From: Edolisoma coerulescens
Lineage: Eukaryota; Chordata; Aves; Passeriformes; Campephagidae
NCBI GenBank assembly: GCA_013397115.1
Contig: VWZW01004863.1
Span: forward strand, 992,001 to 1,056,000
Length of the DNA stretch: 64,000 nucleotides
Direction: 5' to 3'
Shown here: positions 10,955-23,300 of the stretch, in pieces
How the letters are laid out: the number at the start of each line of letters is the position of its first letter
Position numbering within the stretch: position 1 is the first letter of the stretch
Position numbers and translations under genes: made by a program
The notes under the pieces: model-generated
The model's database searches: none
What the model saw: only the letters and a program-made list of their open reading frames with translations
What the model was told of the DNA's origin: nothing

Positions 10955-11860
10955 CAATTTTTTCCCCTTAATTCCTTGAACTTCCTGATCTAGGTTGTTT
11001 CAACTTTCAGGTCTTTGTCTACCCTGGGCCTGAGTTTATCTGTCTGCTTGTCTGTCTATCCATATTAATTATTGTTTCCTGGATATGCATATTCTTAATT
11101 ATATTCATATACCAGAAGATAAGATCAGTATCTAGTCTTTTTAGGCATTTGGACACAAGAAAAAGCAAACAATTTTATCGAACGTAGGAGTGTAACTTCT
11201 TTGTTATCAGGTATGGAAAAGAGATTTTTAGCCGGAGTCCAGTGGCAGGCAGTCCTTCAAAAATTCCTTTTGGAGTCTTGAAGAGGGTTGTACAGATCAT
11301 TCCTCCAGGAATATTATAACTTGCTGCCTATTTCATGGCTGGCTTGCCCTGACACTCAATGCCAGGATAGAAAAAGGGATGCAGTGAGGTTGTCTTTGAT
11401 CATTGTGTGTATGAAACAGTAAAGTTCCCTTTGCTGCAAAGTTCAGGAAACAGAAACTCAATTAATTAATAAAATATTTTCTTTTTTTTTGGTCGTTTCT
11501 TCAGAGTGATTGAAGGAATGAAGAAAGCTCCCTCTCTTACCACTCTTTGCAGTTTCTAGGTAGAATGCTGTCCACAGCAAACAGTTTGAGATGGTTATAG
11601 AGATACATTTGATGTTTTATTTCTCCACTTATAAGAGACAGCATATTGGACCAAGACAAGATAGGGTACCTTAATTATGTTTTACAGGATGCTTGCAGAG
11701 AAGAATTTCTGAACAGACCAGAAATACTTTATAGAAAATGGGACACAAATGTAAGAAGAGTAGTCCAAATAGCTATTTTAGAGATATCATCAGTCAGAAA
11801 ATATCCTACTCTGGCAGAGTCTATGGCTGCCCCAAAGAAGGAACTATATAAACTAAACCC

Positions 11861-11988
11861 TTTCTCCTTCTTTCTCTTTCTTCTTTCCTCTTTCTTTTTC
11901 TTTCTCTGCATAATTATCCTCTTTTTCTTTTTCCTTTTACTCCCTTTGTTTTTTTTGATTTTTTTTTATTTTAAGGTTTTTTTCTCCT
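11861..11988. repeat. Pyrimidine-rich (CTTT/T-rich) low-complexity tract
   Basis: Almost pure C/T on the plus strand for about 125 bases, interrupted briefly near 11910. It creates the Phe/Leu-rich tail of a chance plus-strand open frame. Confidence 0.8.
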
Positions 11989-14900
11989 AGAGAAAGAACT
12001 GTTGTTGCACTGAACATTCACTGAGGAAGGGTTTTGGAACAGATCCTAAAACACTCAATATTTTATGCTCATGTTATGGAAACAGAAATTCCTATGCAAA
12101 AAGTACAAAACCCTTGTATTTCACAGTGATTTTCACAATCAAACAGAATGTTGATCATCTATTTGCCTTGTTTCTTTCTTCTCTTCCTTTCTTTGAGAAT
12201 TGCACCATAACTTATAGATAATATTCATAAGGATATGTAAAATGAAATTTTCTTTAATATGAAAACTAACCCAGTAAAAATGTTAGAAAGGGATCAACTG
12301 TTAGGTTAGCAATGCAGTCAATCAATATGTGAGGAAGTAAGTTCAAAGCATAACTCTTTAAATAATGTTTTTCTTTTATTCTTGATTAATTATATAGGTA
12401 AGAACCAATGGAGTATCCTACGGCGGATTCTGTGCATTCCATGAAAATTGTATCACTCTGCATTAATTTTAGTCCACAGTATAGAAGCTATATCCAGCAC
12501 AAGCTGGAAATTGGGGTCTCTGCTCAGAGATGCTGAAGTGAAAAAGAGACATAAGACAGACCAAGCAAGTTTTGCCTTAGAATAATCTCAACCTCAAAGT
12601 TGAGATCACCTCCCCACAGAACAGGAAATTGGATTTTGACACATAGTGGTCACATAAATAAAAATCCAATTACAAAGTTGGATATTTGAGGTGGAAGTGT
12701 CTAACCTTCTTTATCAGAAATTCCATTTTAGAAATATTTTTTTTAGAAGATAAAGTTATTCCTTCATTCTGTAACGTAACAAAATTTTAATTTTTTAACA
12801 GCAAGACATTCTATTATGTTGAAAAATTCTTGGTCCATTCATTCTTATGTCCAGAAATGTGATAGCAATTATGATGAGAGTCTTTAATTGTAAAAATATT
12901 GTTTATCTTGGGTGTTGCAGTAATAAGACCATTATTTTTCCTGAATATTATAAATAAGTAGTTCTTAGTATAATATCTTGAGTTCTATAATTCAACTGCA
13001 ATTCCATAGAAAAAGAAAACTCTTCTAGCATAAGGTATAGGCTAGAAACATGTAGAAATACAGTTTAATTAAATTATCATTCAGAAGATAAATGGAATGT
13101 ATCTGGCTTACACATACTTTTGTTCTTGTCCCATGTCTCTTTTTCACCCACCTGTAGGAAAGCCTTACTAGTTAAGTTTTCATTTGATGCACTCTGGATT
13201 TAGCTAGACATCAAAAGAGTTCAGAAATAACTTTGAAATAAGTACAAGTAATCCCTCAAGTAATTCAGGAGTATCTAGCTGAGCTGTTCTTCTAATGAGA
13301 AAACAAAATAAATAAAGCACTTATATCAGCACAGGTTTTTAAATTAGAATTCTGAAATTTTACCAGATATTTTGACTACTTCAGTAGACTTCAGGTATAT
13401 AGGTAATATAGGTCTTCTCCATATATATTAAAAATATATAAAATCCCAAGAGAGAGAGAACCTAACCATTCTTTAATCAGATATGCACTACTGTTCATTT
13501 TGTTTGATGAAGTGAGTTGGGGTTCACATGCAGAGAACATTAAAGTCAGCAAATATTAAATAGAAATATACTTTCCACTTTTTGTATTTCAAGAATAGAT
13601 TTGCTGCACTTGGAGCTGGGCATCTGTTCTGCTCTTCTAACGAGTATAGTTGTTGCTGTAGAACCTTCTTTAATCAAACCAACACAACTTAGAGCATTCC
13701 TGATAGTTGCTACTGTATAACAAGGGCAAGCTTCTTTTCGTGCAGCCTGAGGAAAATGAATGCAGCTCTCTCCAAAAAGCCTCTTGTTTTCTGAGAGCAA
13801 AGTATGTGCAAACAACTGTTGACTGTTTCTTAAGATGGATGCCTGATAAATATTTAAAGTTATCAATTCATAGATTCAAGATGAAATTATTTGTTGTATT
13901 TCCTGAGAAATCTCATGTTTCCTTATATTAGGTTATAACATATATGGCCCCAAATAGATCAATATTTTCAACTTCTGAATTCACTTTAATGGCAATGAAA
14001 TGAAAACAGAAATCAAGATTACCACAGTAAGAAATCAAAGACTAAAACATCTACAAATTTTGTCTCATACAATACAGCAGGAAAGAGAAAGAAAGGAAAA
14101 ATTATTCAACAAGCTGGCTATACTACAATAAATTATTACAATATAAGGCCTTCAAATTTTTAACCCATGCAAGTAGATTAAATATGTCTGGGAAAATTTC
14201 TGGCTACTGAGGCCAACTGGAATAGAGGGGCATGTGTCTATGCTAATAAAGTCTTTTAATCTCCAGAACAAGGAGATTACATGCAAACTGCTTGTTAAGG
14301 ATAGTTCCAGGGATGAACTGGACTGTAAATGCTGCCTGGAGATTATTTGGAAAAGTGCTAGTTGGCAGAAATAAGAAATACTCCATATTGATAGACTGAG
14401 GTCCAATACCAAGGATCAGTCACTGGCCTGGTTCATTTCCTAGTATTGTAGCAGTGGACTACTGTTAAGAGTTGAAAGAGAAGGAGAAAAATCCAAATTT
14501 GCCATCAGGATTAAAATTTCTAATCAAGGATCTTCATCTAGACAGGAAATAGTTTTGGATCCATAAACTAAAGAGGTTTGAAAATTGCAAGGATGGGCCA
14601 GGTTCTCCTTGAACATGCAGGGAGCGGGCAGCTTTGCAACTCAGGCAGCAGCGAAAGGAACGTGCTTTGAGCGACACACCTATGAGCTGTTCTCGGGTGG
14701 TTTATAACTTGCTTATAGGCTGAAAATATTGGCTATTTTGGTAGAAGTGTTTTTTTCACTAAGTGAGCCAAATTAAAAGTCTTTAATTAGTGACTTGACT
14801 TTAAATTTACTTAGTAGTTAAGTATTTTTTTTTAACAATGACCGAGGCACAATGATTTCCAGAAACAGGTGGTTACAGGAATTATTTATATAGTGTGGCA

Positions 14901-17859
14901 TATTTTAAAATCCAAGAATAGTCAAAGTTCTTAAGATACTCTGGGATCCAGGTTATTGTAGCTGTGTCTTCTTCATGACAGCCTGAGCTGCTGAAATAAT
15001 CAATGTTTCTTGTGATCTCTGTGTGAAAGAGTGATTTATATTCCCTTTGAAATAAAAGCTGAGAACAGGACAAGAAAAGCTGTCACTTTGCACTCTTTAT
15101 TGCCCTCTTTGCCCTATCTCACATATCAAAGAAAGTATTTCACCACAAGATCATGTGCTTGTCATAGGTGAGACTGGTAAAGAGTCATAAGGGCCATGTA
15201 AGGAAGCTAGAATTACTTAAATGCCTACAGAGAGAAAAGAAGGTAGGAAAGTGAAAGAGATAGACCAATGTGGTACTGCAGCACAGGCACACACTGTTAG
15301 GTCTAATGGGAAGTAGATTGCTCCCACCAAAGAGCTCTGGGAACAACTAGAAAATTCTCTTCTGGGTAAGTTCCATTTTAGCAAAATGAGTCTGGAATAG
15401 TAGAAGGCAGGTTTTTGAAGGTACTTGCTGAGCTTATTTAAAGCAGAGCAGCAGATTTAATTGTATTTCCCCCTAGAGCTGTTAGGAATGATACAGCAAC
15501 ATCCTCAACTCTGCTTCAAGATATCCCTGTACTCATTTAGGTCTCTTAATATTCTGTAAATATCAGTGTTGTCAGCATCAGGAAAGTCAATAGTTAGAAT
15601 GAAGTCCCGAGATAATGGATTTCTTCCTCAGTCCTTGAAAATAAAGAAAATAAATGAATGAGTGAATAAATATGTGACTTGTGGGTATTGTTTGTGAATG
15701 CCAGCCACTGACAAATGTAGAGGTTTTTATAAGGGAAACCTCATTTAGGTTGGTTTCTAACAAGTGGTATTCAAGTTCTCTCTGTGCTGGAGCCTAGAGT
15801 TCTCTACCTTCACTAGAGTTTTGAGGTAAATCTTCCTTCATCTTCTCCTTACATTAAGCTTTTTAAGAATAGAAAGGGATTTTTATTCTCTAAAGATATG
15901 TTTCATCATCATTAAATCAAAAAGAATAAAGATGACTCAGTTCTGATGGGTAAAATGTAATGGAGTGGAAGAAGTTTGAAAGTAAAATCCTGGACACTGT
16001 GTTATCATTAATTCCCACTAGTTTTTATATTCAAATAAGCAATTTTCAGTATTCTTCTGGGCTGCAGCAAACCAGACGTTTGTCTGCTTTAATGTTTGGT
16101 GAATGTTAAATGATTTCCAGGATGTCTGGCAAACTGCAGCTACTTGATTCCCAAGAAAGCAGCAGTGTTTAAAAAGTAGTTATGGTGTGCAGTGCTTGGG
16201 ATTGCAAAACACGTATCTCATGTTCCACACACTCCCCAGTAGATCCCTAATAAAAGGTTTTTGGTTTAGTTTTTTTTTCTTTTACATTACATATCAGACC
16301 TGACTGTCCATTTCCTATTCTCAGAAGTCTCTTAAACATCTGTCTGTGTTACAGCCTTTGCCTCCCTTTGTGTCTGGCTCAATCTCCCTGTCCCAAGCCA
16401 TTCTCCAGAGGTTTGTCTCCCTCCTTTACTTGCCCTTTTCCTGGCTTTCTTAGTCACTTTCAATTGAAGAGCAACCTGCCCCTGCCTCCAGAGGCTCTCT
16501 CTCTCAAAGTGAACAAGCAGCCTTTATTTTCCTGCTGTACAGGCGCAGGTCTTTTAAAGGAATATTACACATAGTACATGGTGGACAAACAAAACAGATA
16601 TTCACCTCAAGGATAATTCACCTCAAAGATTGGGTGCTATCCTCAACCTAGCTCAGTTAGTGTTCTCTTTTGTGTTTGTATAGCTGCTTAATTACATAAG
16701 GATAGCCATCAGTCCTAACTAAGGATTCATTTAGTCAAATTTTGGAAATTGCTCCTCAAGCTCCCTACTCACCAATAAAGTGAGAGACTTGTGGGAACAT
16801 TCTGTGAAACTCAGAAAAGTAACTGAGTAAGTTTTCTTTTTTTTTTTTCTTGCCAAGAATGCCATTGAAAAGGGTACAAAAGGCAGCACATTTCAGTATA
16901 ACACTGGAAAAATATGACGAAATATAACACATAAGTTTAGCATCAAACATTTTTTAAAATTTTCAGTGTCACTTTCATTTTTAATAACTTTACTAATTTG
17001 AATACTGAAGAAGATAATTAATGTTTTTAAACTTATTGATTATAAGTTTCAAAACTCATTGGTCAATATAATATATTTCAGTTAAATGCAGTCAAAAAGC
17101 AGTACCTACACAAGACTAATGTACAGGAAAACATAGTGTGTAATAGACACTTTTTATCATGAATATAATTTACTTGTGAATATGTACCATCATGGCACAG
17201 TCACTGAATCTGCAGCCAAAATGGTTATGAATAAAAGAAAGCAAAAATCCAGAAGCAAAAATATTCATACAATTTTTAATATTACTGCCAATCCATGCAA
17301 CACTTAGAGAAAATAAGGACTCCATTATGTCAGGCAGTGTAAAAGAACCAAACAAAAAGATTGTCCCTTTGGTAACTAGTTTAAAATCCAGGCAAAAGGT
17401 GAATCCAGAAGTATTCCTCAATGTATCAGTAACCCCCAAAGAAATAATGAGATTATAATGATCAGCAGTTGTATCCATAAACAATGGCAAGGGCAGATTG
17501 ACAATCTATTGTCCAGTTTTCCATGGGAATCATAGAAAATCACAAAGCTGAAACTGAAGAAGATATAAATGAAATACTTTTGGAAAAAAAAAAAAAACAT
17601 TTTCAAGGAAGGCTACACCCACATAAATATCTGTTTTTTGTAAAACAAAAAAGAAAATAAATCCATTATGACTAGCCCATTGCATGACACTTAGTAATTA
17701 AAAATGGATTAAGATCTATTAAGAATTTCTCAGAACAAAACATTTGCTTCAGAGTTTTTTTTCATACTGACCTTAATTTTGAAATCTTCCTCCTTTCCAG
17801 GAAAGAATGCTATTGAAATACATGATGCTATTTCATTAATAGCTATCATATGTTTTTCT

Positions 17860-17925
17860 AAAAAACCAACCAAACAAAAAAAACCCCAAACAAACAAACA
17901 AACAAACCCCCAACAAAACAAAAAG
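17860..17925. repeat. (CAAA)n simple repeat
   Basis: Four or more uninterrupted CAAA units near 17890-17906 sit inside a wider A/C-rich tract. The frame on the opposite strand is spurious. Confidence 0.85.
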
Positions 17926-20900
17926 TAAATAGAATGAGTAGGCTTTCCAACTGGAAAAACCCTCAGTTATAGAAAGGTTGAATTGGAATACATATTAAAA
18001 CCGCTTCCTCTTTACCTATCACTAATTCAAAAAGGTATGTTTTTAATGGACCCTACTATAATTAATGCACGTTATGTAAAACAAACCCATTTACATAAGA
18101 TAATGACAGCATGCTAGGGTTCTCTGATTCTAAAATAATGGAAGTCAATTGTTATAATATATATTTTAATTAAATTGAAGTTAAAAGCTTAGGAGGTGTC
18201 TTTGAGTAACTGATAATATTAGAGACTTAAGAGGCCAGAACAACCTTCCTACCTATAGCGAGAAATTTCCATTATCATTTAGTCTAACTTGAAAAGATCA
18301 AAGGCCTCTCATTCTTCTGTTTTCCATGCCATGTATTTATCTCATTAAATGTCATTAAATTAATCAACAGCTTTTTTAGAGTACCAGTTCTTGTTTTCAG
18401 CAACAATCAAAAGAAGAGATAATGACACAGAGAAAAGCAAATGAGTACTTTCAAAGAGCAAAGTCAGTCACCTCTGCTTATAAAATAGGAACAAATTTAG
18501 CAATAATAAGATATTCCCAGAACAATATCATGACTGAAGAGAGTTCCTAGATTAAAAAGAAAAGAAATCAAAAAGGGTCATAGAATTGCTCCTTTCTGCT
18601 CCATTTTTTTCGTAGTAGACTGCTGCCAAAAGAAACCTCTGACAGGGCTGGCAGCCTGAGCTATGGAGATGAAATTTTTCTTGCTCCAAATCTTCCATTA
18701 CGCAAAGGGAAGGCCACTTTGAGTGGTTTTGTGAAAGGTAATTTTCAGGAGAGAAAATAAAAATTCATATAATAATAGGAAGTAGTTTTCCAAACATCAT
18801 TTATATTTAAATCTAATTATCAGATTAAGCTGACTGCACTTAATGACAAATATAATCCTGCTTTCAATGCAATTGACACATTCCCCTCGTACATGTAGGG
18901 GAAACACCATTCGTTTGTTCAGGAAAATAAGTCTATATATAAAGTTGTCATATATCACAAGAATGTTGACTCACATGCATTATGGAGGGTTTTTTACCTT
19001 CCTCTGAAGGATCTTATCGTGGCAGTTGCTGGAAACAGACATACAGGAGAGAGAGGGGTAGTGTGTCAAAATTTGAAAGTCTGTTCTACTGCCATTGCAC
19101 AGAGCAAGGCAATGTGCTGGTAATGCACTATTCAAGCACCTTCAAATCGGTTGTCTAGAACTGCAGTTCTCATTAACAATCATCCATTTGCCATTTTAAG
19201 AGGCACCTCTTCCCTCTGGGACAGTGATATGAATGATATTTCCATGTATGATTCTGATGAGATTTAGGATGCCGTGCCGCTTTTCTCTGCAGAGTTTCCC
19301 AAAGTTAGATTTTCAGAGGAGAAACAGTACTATACTCCGAACTCTGATCAGGGTAACTGTTTTAAGGAGTCAGCCTGTTTTAGAAAAACAGAAAATCCAC
19401 CTAAGTCTCTTCCATTTTCACAATAATTTGATATAGTAGAGGTGTGGTGTGCTTTAAAAATTCTATCTCTAATACAACCTAATGCATACAAAATTATCTT
19501 AGGAATTGTATCACGTGTTTTAAAATTGTTGATTTCTTGTAATATTTATTTTTTATTACTTAATATGACCAAAATTTGTAAACAGAAGAAGTAAAAAAAT
19601 TATTCAGCTTCTGTGAAATGTCACTTACCATGAAATGATGTAGATAAAACAAATGAAATTCAGTTCTGCGGAGATGACAAGCTACATGTGTACTTCAAAG
19701 GGTCCTGGAGAAATTAATGGCCTACATGTCCATTCACAACACACATTCACAATGGCTTATGTTCACAATCCAAATCACAATTATAAACTCACTGAATTGG
19801 AACACCTTAATTATTCAGAACCTGCTCAATAAAGAAATGTTTCTAGACACTAAGAACATTCTAAAGCTTTCCTCTACTTGTGACTACAAGGTATGTAAAT
19901 TGCTTTTTCTTGATTGTGATATTTAACTAAATAAAACCTACTTCATTCTCATCTTCTAGAGGTGATAGAGAAAATCAATATTTTGTAATCTTATAAATTT
20001 TATAAGACTGAAATCCAAAAGAAACACTTTTTTCTCCTCTCCATTTTATTATGTCCTTTCAGTAGACGCAAAACTAGAATGGTAAGAACATCCGTAGACT
20101 GCAGTTTTATGCATATTATCTCTCATTCCCTCTATGTGTTAGTCATAATCTAGGCATTAATAAAAATGATAGAAAACAGTGCAAATGAGATGGCATAACA
20201 ATATAGGCTCAAATGAACACATTCACTTTAATATTCACTCACACAGAAAACCTTTCCAACTGTCAGATGATCCATTAGGTTGTTTAATGAGTCAGAGGGT
20301 ACCTCTAAGCTGCATATATTACTAGACCATACTACCGTAAGCATTTTAAAAGATAATATACTTGCTGATTTAGATCACTAGTTCCTTGGGCAAATATAGC
20401 TGGCCAGGAGTTCCCTGAGGTGACCACATTTTCATTTGGGACCCTGAGTAACTCTCACGTTAATCCCCACTGCCATGATATGGGGCTAGCAGGGCTAGTC
20501 ATTGACTGCTTTGGTGGCTTCCAAGGGGACAATTAGCAGTTCCCTTGTGAATAAATACATATTCTCTTTACTTATTTCACAGCAAACCACTAATGATCAC
20601 AGTGTATGCCCACAAAAGTAGAAAGCAGCCCTGTGAAAGCCAAGGCAGGAATTCAAGGATACAGAAAGCAGATGAAAAAGACAGACGCCAAGTTGGACAA
20701 GAGAAAGGAAAATCTTGGAGTGCACAATCGATAAAGTCTGACCAGCTCTCTCTCCAACAGAATGACGCAGCCAGGAATCTCAGCTGTTTGGAGGAGATAG
20801 TATAGCTTCCAGGCTCTTGGGACTCTGATACTGGTTCACAGGCTGAAGGATTAGGAATATTGGATTGCTTGAAAAGACTAAATCAATGCCAAGGGATTTT

Positions 20901-21300
20901 TTTACTCAAGGACTCAGGAACTATGACTTTTGATCTTCTATTCTGAAATTAGGGGAATTTGCATACCTTTACTGTATTTTTTTCCTTAAAGTATCTAGAA
21001 ATCTATCTGAATTTTTTTAAGTATCAAGTTTGAATAAGCTTCCTTTTGCATCAGGGATGGGTGTTACTTTAGGCTATGATCCTTATTCAAAAATCTGTTG
21101 AACATTTGCTTGTTTTGAGGGGCAGAGATTACGTGGTCTTTAATTATCTGATTTAAGTGTAAAATACCCGACCTTTGAAATAGGACACTCATAAAAGCAC
21201 AACGCAACACACGGAAGAATAAAACTTTAAAAGGCAAAAATTAAGAAGTACAGATGTACAAACCAAAATGAGTTATAAAGCAAAGTTTATCTTGCACCAA

Positions 21301-21480
21301 GCAAGCACAAACCTATTACCCGAGGCAATAGAAAGCTGATTGATGATATCATGATGACAAATGAATTCTCATTTTGAATTCTGCCTGCTAAGTAATTAGT
21401 AATGTCATCAATATCATTACTAGCTCCTCATTCAACTTCATCAGCAAGCTGTTCCCGTTGCTCATTTTTCAGCTTTTCCT
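21301..21480. promoter_or_regulatory. Candidate regulatory block with inverted repeats and homeodomain-type motifs
   Basis: The block holds ATGATATCATGATGACA at 21343-21359 and an imperfect inverted copy TGTCATCAATATCAT at 21403-21417. Between them are GAATTC repeated at 21363 and 21376 and a TAATTAG homeodomain core at 21393-21399. TGATTGAT and TGATGACA resemble PBX/MEIS-type half sites. This density of paired motifs is what one sees in vertebrate conserved enhancers, but conservation cannot be judged from one sequence. It may also be chance in AT-rich DNA. Confidence 0.25.
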
Positions 21481-21926
21481 TTCTGTGCTTCAGTCACAGG
21501 ATGAATCTACATTGAGGACAGTTTCTAGCAACTACCCAAGGGAGCAACAAAAAAATTAGTTGTCAGGCACAAGCAGTCTATTGAAACTCTGAACTACATT
21601 TTAATAGCAACCGCGTGATGTTATTTTGAAGTGGTCACTAACTTGAGAATTATTGTAAATAGTGTCAAGGACATTTTTTTTTTCCTGAAATATATTTAGA
21701 AACTGACATAATATAAAATGAAAATACAATTAATGCAAATACTTAGTGATTATAACTGAGCAAGTGACTGCAGGACAAAAGCTTCTTAAAAATGTCTTCT
21801 CATCTCATTTTCTCATGCTTCTGAGATGGAAAGAAGCATTGCCAGGGAAATTAAACAAAATACTGCCAATGCATATTTTCCCCAAGCTTCCAGTTCTATC
21901 TTTTCATTTAAAAACCTACAAAACCC

Positions 21927-21931
<5 letters not shown>

Positions 21932-21971
<40 letters not shown>
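21932..21971. repeat. A40 homopolymer
   Basis: Forty consecutive A residues follow ACCCATCTT. It could be the tail of a retroposed sequence, but no recognisable body lies upstream and I found no matching flanking duplication. I treat it as a plain A tract. Its length is likely uncertain in the assembly. Confidence 0.85.
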
Positions 21972-21975
<4 letters not shown>

Positions 21976-23236
21976 AAATCCTAATGAATGGTGAATGAAA
22001 TATTTGAAACACATCTGCACCTTTGGGGCCAAGCTATAATCAGAGCACAGGTATAGTACATTAGAAAAGGCCACTGGCTTGCCAGTATTTGCTCTTTCTC
22101 ATTTTCTGTGCAACCAGGTTTGTATTTTAACAGAATATGACCAAGTTACTGAGACTCTTGTGTTTGTTGTTTTATCTTTTTGGGAGAGGGAGGAGGGAGT
22201 TAAATAACTTATCGATTGTATCTTTTCATGGCATTAGGAATTTTCAGAATTTATTTTAGACAAGCAGACTTGTCTACCTTTATATTCATTTTCTACTGTA
22301 TTTTTGGAGTTCTGAAGCAAAACTTGCCAGATATGTTTAATTTTTAAAACTGTATTTTAGTACACGCACCAGTTTTTGCTAAACAGGATTTAAGTATCTT
22401 AGTTTCAACAAGAATATTTCTGCATGGTTCATTTACAGATTCTGCTATTCAGAAAGAGGTGATTAAACAAGGATGAGTAAAGATGAAATTTGTTTCCTCT
22501 TAATGCTGATGTCCATTTGAACAAAAAGTCAGATTACTTTGAACAAATGTAATTTTATTCCAAAATATGCAAAATAGATAATAGGCTTCAGTCAAGGTAG
22601 TTTTCAACATTAGAATACTTTCTCTAGTCTTTTCATTGTGCTCCAGCTTTTAATCCCATTTTGTATTGCTGAACAGAAAAGAACTAAGAAGACGTGTTTG
22701 ATTTTGTCCAAAGATGGTCTTTAACTGATACTCTGTGTCCAAGTTACTTTGTTTGAGACTGTCTAGTTCACCTGAACTTTCAGCAGGATAGAACAGCATT
22801 ACAGTTTTGATTATATATCATTAATCTACTGGTGCCAAAAGCAAGATTCCGTAAAATTGTCTTTTCGACAAATCTCAGAGTAAACCAATGACAAAATAAA
22901 ATTGGGGTTCATGACAGATGATCAGTAAACCATAACTCCAGCTGAAGTTCTGTGGTAAAACCTGTCACAGTAACTTTATCACCAGAGAGAAACAGGAATA
23001 TGGTGACATTAAGTCAGTTGCCTAAACAGAATCTTCCGTGCTGTGCCTCATCCCTGCCAGTCTGCCCTGGCCTCCAGCTGCCTCTGTGGAAGGGCTGGAC
23101 CCCCACACAATGCTGGTTCCTACCTCTCAGACCCCTGTGACTGCCCCAAGAACTCTCAAGTACCAGATACGGACATTTGGACAACTGAATTGAGCCCTCA
23201 GCGTTTGTGTGCATTATCAGCTGTTGAGATTAACAG

Positions 23237-23300
23237 GGGAAAAAAAAAAGAAAAAAAAAGAAAAAGATAAAAGAAAGGAGAGTAAAAAAAAAAAATAATC
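23237..23300. repeat. A/G-rich low-complexity tract
   Basis: GAAAAA-type units over about 60 bases, following the GC-richer patch. No element boundary is visible. Confidence 0.7.

Larger units (their letters stand above)
10955..21300. other. Long AT-rich unique stretch, no gene recognised
   Basis: About 10 kb has no recognised gene or transposon. Open frames here are all under about 115 codons and none matches a family I know. The longest (11646-11990, plus) runs into a pyrimidine tract and ends in Phe/Leu runs. Two places differ slightly in composition: a C-rich patch near 16360-16550, and five CpG dinucleotides within about 75 bases at 14624-14697, unusual for this CpG-poor background. Simple repeats at 11861-11988 and 17860-17925 are listed separately. 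The segment 18815-18900 looks like the AT-rich, homeobox-site-rich DNA often conserved between vertebrates, but that cannot be tested here. Confidence 0.55.

Noticed and set aside
11646..11990. 114-codon plus-strand frame
   Set aside because: The second half is translated CTTT-rich low complexity; the first half is not recognised.
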